Part shown: positions 1 through 5,448 of the stretch, in pieces
Position numbering within the stretch: the first letter of the stretch is position 1
Layout of the letters: each line of letters starts with the position of its first letter
Assembly (NCBI GenBank): GCA_030600135.1
Contig: JAUVMS010000278.1
Coordinates: 1 to 5,448 of the forward strand
DNA length: 5,448 nt
Direction: 5' to 3'
Source of the DNA: Hyphomicrobiales bacterium
Lineage (GTDB): Bacteria; Pseudomonadota; Alphaproteobacteria; Rhizobiales; JAUVMS01
Program-made: the position numbers and the translations under genes
The notes under the pieces: model-generated
Databases searched by the model: none
What the model was told of the DNA's origin: nothing
What the model saw: only the letters and a program-made list of their open reading frames with translations

Positions 1-1438
1 CGACACGCCCTTTGCCACGGCGATCCAGCACCAGCAATGGATTGTCTCCGGCGCCTACCATGAGCACTTGGCCGGAGTTGGTCTGCGCCTCGATCAATCG
101 GAACCAGCGACCCCAACTCGGCTCCTTGGTGGCTCCGCCCGGTAGCCCCCGGGTGACCGGATGGCGCCCACCTGCCTGGGTGATTTTTGCCTTATAGGGC
201 TCTTCGATAATGCGCCCGGTCGGCGCCGCCGGCAGGACTTGGTTGAGCGGCGTTCGATAGAGGCTCAGATGGTCGGCATAGTCGGTGCCGGCCGCCACCA
301 GCACGGCGCCACCATGCTCCTCGACATAGCGCGCGACGTTGTCCAGATAGAGGATCGGCAAGACGCCGCGGCGCTGATAACGATCGAAGATGATCAAATC
401 GAAGTCGTGGAGTTTTTCCGAGAACAGTTCGCGGGTCGGAAAGGCAATCAGCGACAACTGGTGGATCGGCGTGCCGTCCTGCTTTTCGGGCGGACGCAAA
501 ATGGTGAAGTGAACCAGGTCGACGGCGGCATCGGATTTCAGCAGGTTGCGCCAGGTGCGCTCACCCGCATGGGGTTCGCCAGAGACCAGCAGCACGCGCA
601 AATTCTCGCGCACGCCCACGGTTTCGATGACCACTCGGTTGTTGGCCTCGGTCAGTTCGCCGTCGCGCGGCTCCAACTCAATCTCGATGATGTTCTTGCC
701 GGCATGGGGCAAGGGGTAGGGAATGCGCAGGCGGCGATCCGGCAGCGTGTTGATCTGTTCGTCGGGTCTGCCCTCGCGGCGTATCTTGAGGCGGGCCGGC
801 GCCCGGGCCTCGGCATCGGGTCTGCTAGCCGTGACGGCAATCTCTGCCTCCACCGTGCTGTCGACGATACCGTACCGCGGCGCCTTGATGATCTTTATGC
901 GACGGTCGAATTCGTTCTTGCTACCGGTAAGGAGGGCGTGCACTGGCGCTTCAACGTCTAAGCCGCCAGTCGAATTGGGTGCGTCATGGACCTGGCCGTC
1001 GGTGATAAAAATGACGCCGGCCAAACGGTCTGCCGGTATGTCAGACAGAACTCGCTCGAGGCCCGAGAAGAGTTGTGTTCCTTCGTCATTGGCGCCGCCG
1101 CCGGCGGACACCCAACGGGTTTCGAGCCCGGGCATGCGCGCAAGCTTTGCCTCAAGACCTTCTCGTATGGCGGCCGCCCGTTTGTCGCGACCGTCGATGC
1201 GCTGGCTGGCACTTTCGTCGGTAACGATGACCGCAATGTTTGAGAGCGGCTCACGCTCCTCCTGCTTCAGGGTCGGATTGGCCAGCGCGCCGACGAGCGC
1301 GGCAAGCGCGGCTGTTCGCAGCACGGCGCCCGGGCGGCGACGCATCAAGGTCACGAGTGCAAGCAGGCCGGCCACCGCCATGGCAAGCCAGAGCACCATC
1401 CAGGGCACTTGCGGGGCAAACTCGACAGACCAACTCAT
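1..1438 (-). CDS. Membrane-anchored vWA / glutamine-amidotransferase-like protein (partial, 3' end missing)
   Basis: I translated this frame by hand from the ATG at 1438 to the left edge: 479 codons without a stop, with the C-terminus outside the window. Two membrane segments (about 13-32 and 38-54) flank a basic turn (RRRPGAVLR), which should be cytoplasmic and puts the rest in the periplasm. A vWA-like domain follows, with an intact MIDAS motif D74-E-S76-A-S78 after the strand NIAVIVT, and FITDG at 144-148. Residues about 280-479 resemble a class I glutamine amidotransferase-like fold (LRVLLVSGEPHAGERTW, then DFDLIIFDRYQ, then EEHGGAVLVAAG). The late motifs GGRHPVTRGLPG, SWGRWFRL and NPLLVLDRRGKGRV are typical of these alphaproteobacterial proteins, which I recall as roughly 690 residues, so about a third is missing. 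No cysteine is visible, so amidotransferase activity is unlikely. An in-frame TAG directly before the ATG fixes the upstream limit. It follows the previous gene after 13 nt. Function is inferred from the operon only. Confidence 0.93.
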   Translation of the reverse strand, partial: MSWSVEFAPQVPWMVLWLAMAVAGLLALVTLMRRRPGAVLRTAALAALVGALANPTLKQEEREPLSNIAVIVTDESASQRIDGRDKRAAAIREGLEAKLARMPGLETRWVSAGGGANDEGTQLFSGLERVLSDIPADRLAGVIFITDGQVHDAPNSTGGLDVEAPVHALLTGSKNEFDRRIKIIKAPRYGIVDSTVEAEIAVTASRPDAEARAPARLKIRREGRPDEQINTLPDRRLRIPYPLPHAGKNIIEIELEPRDGELTEANNRVVIETVGVRENLRVLLVSGEPHAGERTWRNLLKSDAAVDLVHFTILRPPEKQDGTPIHQLSLIAFPTRELFSEKLHDFDLIIFDRYQRRGVLPILYLDNVARYVEEHGGAVLVAAGTDYADHLSLYRTPLNQVLPAAPTGRIIEEPYKAKITQAGGRHPVTRGLPGGATKEPSWGRWFRLIEAQTNSGQVLMVGAGDNPLLVLDRRGKGRV

Positions 1439-1448
1439 CTACCCGCGT

Positions 1449-1453
1449 CTCCT
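1449..1453 (-). promoter_or_regulatory. Ribosome binding site of the amidotransferase-like gene
   Basis: AGGAG starts within the TAG stop codon of the upstream gene (TAGGAG) and lies ten bases before the ATG at 1438. The 13-nt gap between the genes (1439-1451) holds little besides this site, so the gene has no promoter of its own in the gap. Confidence 0.75.
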
Positions 1454-4301
1454 ATTGGCCGAGCCGCTCGAGAAGTGCGGGAACGTGGACTTGGTCCGCC
1501 TTGTAGTTGCCGGTCAGTGCGTACATGACGATATTGACGCCGGTGCGGAACGACATCTCGCGCTGCATCTCGCCACCCGGCACGACGGCAAAGAGCGGAC
1601 GATTGCTATCGTCGAGGGCCCATGCCGCGGCAAAGTCGTTGGAGGTGATGAGGATCGAGCTGACACCATCTGATTGGCGGGCTTGGCGGTCGTCGTCACC
1701 TGTGGACGCCTGCGCCTCGACCCAGAGCGCACCACCATCCCATCTGCCAGGAAAACTGCTGAGAAGATAAAACGACTTGGTGAGCACATGGCCCTGCGGC
1801 ACGGGCTCGATCCGGGGGAGATCGAGCTTGCCGAGCAAGCGCTGCAGGGCGCGCGCGCCAGGCCCTTCGCTCACGCCACCTAGGCCCAGTGATTGGGCAT
1901 AATCGCGCGTGTCGAAAACGATCATGCCGCCCTGTTTCATATAGGCGTCGACTTTTGCCACAGTCGGATCGTCGAGTGGTTGAGCGTTGGCGAGCACCGG
2001 CCAATAGATGATCGGGAAAAATGCGAGTTCATCCCTGGCGATGTCGACACCGATGGGATCCGCGGGTTCGACGGCGGTTCGAGCGGCCAAGATCTTGGAG
2101 AGGCCAGAGAGACCGAGACTGCTGGTGCGGTCGGTTTCCTCGTCGCCGGTCAGAGCATAAGCAAAACGGGTCTTGAGCGCTGCTTCGAGGGCAAATGCGC
2201 TGCTGGCTTTACTGTCGGACTGAGCAAGCGCCTCGCCGCTGGCGCCAAAGGCCAGCGCGAAGAGGACCAACGCAACCAGTACACTCGATGCCATGGGCGC
2301 AGCCCGCGAACGCAAGAGCCCGCCCGATTGAATCAGCATTACGGCAATGACGTCGATGACGATGAGTGCGAAGGCAGCAAGGAACAGCCAAGGCTTGATC
2401 GCCAGCGAGCCCCGCGCTTCGAAGTTCGCAAGACGCGCACCCGATGGCGTTGCGGATAAGGCGGTCAGTTTGCTCTCGCGTCCGATCAGGTTCAAACTTT
2501 GTGTCCCTCCAGGCGGCCCATAGAGGCCAGGCGGGTGGGCAGCACTCGGTCTGGCCGCGGCGAAATCGGCCAGAGGAATGGGCTGGGCGGTTACTGGCGG
2601 GCTTGTCAAAGTGCCGAAGGCATCGAGGGTTTGTTGCGGCACGAGCACCTGGGCAATATCGCCCGTTAGATCACCGCCAGTGCCTGCCGCACGCTGCGTG
2701 CCCGCGGCAAAGGCGAATGTCGATACGTTTGAGAGGCGACGGAGCATCTCAACAAAAAGCCCTGAAATGGGCAGATTGGACCAGTCGGAATTGGCGGTAA
2801 CGTGAAAAAGTACAAGCCAACCCTCGCCAAGCTTGCGGGCCGTGACCAGCGGTGTGCCATCGCCCAAGCGGGCCCACACCTTGACCTTGGGGCCCAATTG
2901 CGTCGGGTCGGCAAGCACCTGGCGCCGGATGGAGACGTCGCCCGAGATTGCGAGACCTGAAAACAGGCTGTCCTTATCGAATGGCTGAAGGATTTGAGGC
3001 TCGCTCCACGATAGTGCGCCACCGAGTGTGCGCCCGCCGAAGCGCAGCGGCACCGGGAGCAGGCGATCGCCAGCCTTTTCGAGCCTGGGCCCGGCAAAAC
3101 GCACCAGCATGCCACCTTTTTTGACCCAACTTTCAATGCGCTCGAGGGACCGCCCGACCAACTTGCCTATATTGGCGAGCACGAGCATGGAAAACTGCCG
3201 CTCAAACATATCATCGAGCGCGGTTGCCATATTGGCATCGCTCGACTTGACCAGAGCTGCATATGGCTTGAGCGCGCGATCGAGATAATAGAGCGGCGCC
3301 AGGAGCGGCTGAGCCTGCTCGCGCGTTTCGCCAGAGATCAGCGCCACCCGCTGCCAGCGGCTTCTGGCATCAAGCAGATGAACGGCAGCCGCCGATCGTT
3401 CGCCTGCTAGTTCCAAACGCGCGACCTGATTGGCAATCTCGAGCGGCAACTCGAAACTGGCGGTTGCTTTGCTTGCGCCGGCAGCAATGCGGTATGCCGC
3501 CTCGCCGACGGGCTGGCCCTGTCCGCTCAAAGCACGAACCACGCCCTCTCGAGCCGAGCCGGGAAGTGTCAGGATGTCGGCGGTGAGCTTGCCCTGCTCG
3601 GAGCTTGCAAGCCGCAGTGCCTGAGGAGCCCCCGCGCCTGCAAACGAGATAATGGTGAGGCCATCGGATCCATTCGCGAGGTTCGCCAAAGCGCCACCAA
3701 ATGCTTCGCCACTGCCATAGTCGAGACCATCGCTCAACCAAACCACGCTAGCATCGTCGTGCTCGACGAGCGCTTTTTGCAGGGATTCAGCGGCGGCCAT
3801 GCGATCGGGTGGGTAGGGCTTTGGCACAATTGCAGCGGCCCGTTCACGCGCAGCCCGTGGTGAGCTCAAGGCGACTTGCATGGGCCCATCGGCAGCGGTT
3901 TCGATCACCAGTACCGGCCGGCCCTTCGACTCGGCTTCGGCGAGCAGCCGGTTCAACATCGCCTGGCGCTCTGGCCAGTGGTTCGACGCCGCCCAGCCAT
4001 TGTCGAGGACAATGGCGAGCGGTCCGGAGCCAGTAATCGAGGCGCCGCTTGGATTGAGGATCGGATCCGCCAACGCCAAGATAACGAGCGCCGCGGCCAG
4101 CATGCGGATGGCCGTCAGCCACCAGGGGGTGCGAGCCGGTGTCTGCTTTTTGGTCCTCAACCCAAGCAACAGCCGGGTGGCGGGAAAGCGTATCGAGCGG
4201 GGTCGCGGCGGGGTTGTGCGCAGCAGCCACCAAATGGCCGGCAGCGCGGCAAGCGCCAGCAAAAGCCATGGACTCAGGAATGCCAGTGGCCCGAGCGTCA
4301 C
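1452..4301 (-). CDS. BatA-type membrane protein with vWA-like and DUF4159 domains
   Basis: Predicted 949-residue inner-membrane protein. Residues 5-82 form the BatA-type N-terminus: a hydrophobic segment at about 7-27, a basic loop (28-58), and a second segment at about 59-81 ending ALADP. A vWA-like domain follows, but its metal motif is degraded: D100-N-G102-W-A104 instead of DxSxS. A matching VVWLSDG strand lies at 186-192. Residues 314-405 look like a Rossmann or amidotransferase-like fold with KKGGMLV at 394-400. Membrane segments at about 637-659 and 671-693 flank a short basic loop. The C-terminus (about 698-935) is DUF4159, with FPIIYWPV and MKQGGMIVFDTRDY. The positive-inside rule places 82-636 and 694-949 in the periplasm. 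The protein contains no cysteine. The GTG start overlaps the DUF58 stop (GTGA) and has GGAGG six bases upstream, so the start is secure. The domain order is, as I recall, usual for alphaproteobacterial homologues. Biochemical role is unknown; an envelope function with MoxR is inferred. Confidence 0.95.
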   Translation of the reverse strand: MTLGPLAFLSPWLLLALAALPAIWWLLRTTPPRPRSIRFPATRLLLGLRTKKQTPARTPWWLTAIRMLAAALVILALADPILNPSGASITGSGPLAIVLDNGWAASNHWPERQAMLNRLLAEAESKGRPVLVIETAADGPMQVALSSPRAARERAAAIVPKPYPPDRMAAAESLQKALVEHDDASVVWLSDGLDYGSGEAFGGALANLANGSDGLTIISFAGAGAPQALRLASSEQGKLTADILTLPGSAREGVVRALSGQGQPVGEAAYRIAAGASKATASFELPLEIANQVARLELAGERSAAAVHLLDARSRWQRVALISGETREQAQPLLAPLYYLDRALKPYAALVKSSDANMATALDDMFERQFSMLVLANIGKLVGRSLERIESWVKKGGMLVRFAGPRLEKAGDRLLPVPLRFGGRTLGGALSWSEPQILQPFDKDSLFSGLAISGDVSIRRQVLADPTQLGPKVKVWARLGDGTPLVTARKLGEGWLVLFHVTANSDWSNLPISGLFVEMLRRLSNVSTFAFAAGTQRAAGTGGDLTGDIAQVLVPQQTLDAFGTLTSPPVTAQPIPLADFAAARPSAAHPPGLYGPPGGTQSLNLIGRESKLTALSATPSGARLANFEARGSLAIKPWLFLAAFALIVIDVIAVMLIQSGGLLRSRAAPMASSVLVALVLFALAFGASGEALAQSDSKASSAFALEAALKTRFAYALTGDEETDRTSSLGLSGLSKILAARTAVEPADPIGVDIARDELAFFPIIYWPVLANAQPLDDPTVAKVDAYMKQGGMIVFDTRDYAQSLGLGGVSEGPGARALQRLLGKLDLPRIEPVPQGHVLTKSFYLLSSFPGRWDGGALWVEAQASTGDDDRQARQSDGVSSILITSNDFAAAWALDDSNRPLFAVVPGGEMQREMSFRTGVNIVMYALTGNYKADQVHVPALLERLGQ

Positions 4302-5329
4302 AAACCGCCTCCACTCGCCGTTCGTCTCATAGGATTTTCATGCTGGCTCGTCACCGCACCGGCCTGATCGTCCGGTCGGCCCGAAAGACGAGCATGCAAG
4401 GCCAGCAGAACCTCCTCTCCTGGACGATCGGTATGATGGACGAGGAAAGACCAGTCAAGCTGGCGGGCATGGTCGGCGAGCGCCTCGCGGTGTTCAAAAA
4501 GCCGTTCGGTATAGGCCTCGCGCAAGGCTTCGGCCCGATTGGCCAACATGGTTTCATTGCTTTCCAGACTGAAGAACTCCGTTCTGCCCTCATAGGGCAG
4601 CGTCTCCTCGGCGGGATCCAGGATCTGGACCAGGTGGCCACCCACGCCCTGTCCGGCAAGACGATTCAAGCTTTCCTTGAGATCTTCGATGGGTTCGAGA
4701 AAATCGCTTACGAGCACACACTCGGAGAAACGGCTGAGATGGGCCTCTGGCGGCAGGCTGGTCTCGGCCGACGCTGACATATGGCGATTGGCAATCTCCT
4801 CGACGAGGCGCTGCACGACGTTTCTGCCGAGCCGAGCCGGCGCGCCGCCCAAAAGCCCCACGCGCTCACCCCCTCGCGCCAGCAACTCGCCGATGGCAAA
4901 AAACAGGACAAGCGCCCGAGCGCGCTTGGTCACCTGGGTCAGGTGACTGTGAAAGTCCATTGACGGCGAGAGATCAGCCCAAAGCCAGACCGTATGAGCC
5001 GCCTCCCATTCCTGCTCTCGGACAAAGAGATGATCGCTGCCGGCGGAGCGGCGCCAATCGATTTGCCCGGCGCTGTCACCCTGCTGGAAGGGGCGGAACT
5101 GCCAAAACGTCTCGCCCGGACCGGCGCGGCGGCGGCCATGAATGCCATGGGCCACGGTGTGAGACACACGCTTGGCCTCGACCAGGAGATCCGGAAGTTG
5201 CTCGACGAGCCAATGGGCCTCGCTCTCGAGACCCATCACAGTTTCAAATGAACTTGCTGCGGATTTTGCCCTGGCCAATACCGCCTCACTCGATTCGTGC
5301 CGCCAGACGCTTGATAACGTCGGTGACAT
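4298..5329 (-). CDS. DUF58 domain protein with vWA-type metal site
   Basis: Predicted product of 343 residues, soluble and probably cytoplasmic: no signal peptide or convincing membrane segment. The DUF58 signature spans about residues 58-108, with the run GRRRAGPGETFWQFR, then GD, IDWRRSA and VREQEWE. A vWA-like fold follows, with an intact MIDAS motif D119-L-S121-P-S123 after the hydrophobic strand VWLWA, and a second site strand VLVSDF at 205-210. The single cysteine is C204. Members encoded beside moxR are thought to be partners of the ATPase. The start chosen is ATG at 5329, which has AAGGA eight bases upstream and lies 44 nt inside moxR. The same frame stays open to a TTG at 5359 with a poor ribosome site. 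Shorter alternatives are TTG at 5278 (GAGG five bases upstream) and ATG at 5236 (weak site). The conserved domain begins only near residue 45, so any of these keeps it intact. The stop overlaps the next gene by 4 nt. Confidence 0.95.
   Translation of the reverse strand: MSPTLSSVWRHESSEAVLARAKSAASSFETVMGLESEAHWLVEQLPDLLVEAKRVSHTVAHGIHGRRRAGPGETFWQFRPFQQGDSAGQIDWRRSAGSDHLFVREQEWEAAHTVWLWADLSPSMDFHSHLTQVTKRARALVLFFAIGELLARGGERVGLLGGAPARLGRNVVQRLVEEIANRHMSASAETSLPPEAHLSRFSECVLVSDFLEPIEDLKESLNRLAGQGVGGHLVQILDPAEETLPYEGRTEFFSLESNETMLANRAEALREAYTERLFEHREALADHARQLDWSFLVHHTDRPGEEVLLALHARLSGRPDDQAGAVTSQHENPMRRTASGGGL
4308..4312 (-). promoter_or_regulatory. Ribosome binding site of the BatA/DUF4159 gene
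   Basis: GGAGG, a strong Shine-Dalgarno core, stands six bases before the GTG start at 4301, within the last codons of the DUF58 gene. Together with the GTGA start/stop overlap it supports translational coupling, and it makes up for the non-ATG start. Confidence 0.8.
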
Positions 5330-5448
5330 GGACACGTTCCTTGCCGGTACGCGCTGCAAGCGAGAGCGCCATCCGGTGCTTGAGTGCGGGCTCGGCGAGC
5401 GCGATCACGTCGTCGACGCTTGGTGCAAGCCGGCCTTCGATCAACGCC
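5286..5448 (-). CDS. MoxR-family AAA+ ATPase, C-terminal end only (partial)
   Basis: Only the last 53 codons and the TGA stop (5286-5288) are visible; the rest lies beyond the right edge. The frame is open from the edge and reads ALIEGRLAPSVDDVIALAEP, then ALKHRMALSLAARTG, ending in VIKRLAARIE. This matches the C-terminal lid of MoxR ATPases, in which a helix after the phrase 'PSVDDV' leads into a 'P-x-L-x-H-R-M' motif. The Walker A and B and sensor motifs are outside the window, so catalytic competence cannot be judged. MoxR proteins are cytoplasmic hexameric ATPases thought to act as chaperones or metal-insertion motors with vWA partners, and the next gene encodes such a partner. Its final codons overlap the preferred start of the DUF58 gene, which suggests co-transcription and coupled translation. 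The family call is strong for so short a piece because of both the motif and the downstream neighbours; the exact MoxR subfamily is inferred from context. Confidence 0.9.
   Translation of the reverse strand, partial: ALIEGRLAPSVDDVIALAEPALKHRMALSLAARTGKERVHVTDVIKRLAARIE
5338..5342 (-). promoter_or_regulatory. Ribosome binding site that decides the DUF58 start
   Basis: AAGGA lies eight bases upstream of the ATG at 5329, inside the moxR coding sequence. It is the best site among the candidate starts of this frame: the TTG at 5359 has nothing recognisable and the ATG at 5236 has only a weak GAAA. The main competitor is GAGG (5284-5287) ahead of the TTG at 5278, which overlaps the moxR stop codon. 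Confidence 0.55.

Noticed and set aside
161..961. 266-residue plus-strand reading frame with moderately protein-like composition
   Set aside because: It is the complement of the amidotransferase-like gene, whose minus-strand translation has membrane segments, a MIDAS motif and known family motifs. The plus-strand product shows none.
1..1438. Annotating the leftmost gene as an active glutamine amidotransferase
   Set aside because: The fold resemblance is real, but no cysteine is present in the 479 visible residues, so the family nucleophile is missing.
1439..1451. Possible terminator or promoter between the last two genes
   Set aside because: The gap is only 13 nt, has no inverted repeat with a T-run, and is accounted for by the ribosome binding site region.
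723..1673. 316-residue plus-strand reading frame
   Set aside because: It lies antisense across the boundary of two well-supported minus-strand genes, is rich in Arg, Ser and Ala without recognisable domains, and matches no family I know. Long antisense frames are expected in GC-rich coding DNA.
2292..2294. Internal ATG (Met670) as an independent start for a separate exported DUF4159 protein
   Set aside because: The bases upstream on the minus strand are GC-rich with no Shine-Dalgarno-like run at the right distance, and the surrounding frame is continuous.
1893..2459. 188-residue plus-strand reading frame
   Set aside because: It is antisense to the third and fourth membrane segments and the DUF4159 region. 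Its charged, low-hydrophobicity composition is what the complement of membrane codons gives.
4139..4777. 212-residue plus-strand reading frame, considered as a separate convergent gene
   Set aside because: It is antisense to the DUF58 gene and the start of the BatA/DUF4159 gene, crosses their junction, and its sequence is explained as the mirror of conserved DUF58 codons.

Overview
The window reads as one stretch of a tightly packed, leftward-transcribed operon from a GC-rich alphaproteobacterium. The protein sequences look most like those of Rhizobiales (Hyphomicrobiales), and a Devosia-type relative is possible. That placement comes from remembered family resemblance, not from a search.

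Layout, in the direction of transcription (minus strand, high to low coordinates): (1) the last 53 codons of a MoxR-family AAA+ ATPase, entering from the right edge (5286-5448); (2) a cytoplasmic DUF58 protein with an intact vWA metal-binding motif (4298-5329), whose preferred start lies inside the moxR end; (3) a 949-residue inner-membrane protein with a BatA-type N-terminus, a vWA-like domain with a degraded metal site, and a C-terminal DUF4159 domain (1452-4301); (4) a second membrane-anchored vWA protein with a glutamine-amidotransferase-like fold (1-1438), which runs off the left edge and lacks its C-terminus. The junctions are a 44-nt overlap, a 4-nt overlap and a 13-nt gap, so almost every base is coding. 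I see no room for an internal promoter or terminator, and no RNA gene, mobile element, repeat array or CRISPR.

How they work together: MoxR ATPases act as chaperone-like motors with vWA-domain partners encoded beside them. This gene order (moxR, DUF58, BatA/DUF4159 protein, amidotransferase-like membrane protein) is conserved in alphaproteobacteria. From memory, the equivalent operon in Rhizobium leguminosarum (RL3499-RL3502) is needed for normal cell shape and envelope integrity. The likely picture is a cytoplasmic ATPase plus DUF58 adaptor working with two inner-membrane proteins whose large domains face the periplasm. The substrate is unknown.

This is a conserved but poorly understood system rather than a clearly new one. 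The points most worth a second look are the split between intact and degraded metal sites in the three vWA-type domains, a recurring Gly-Gly sheet motif in three cysteine-free domains, and a signal-peptide-like segment in the middle of the 949-residue protein.
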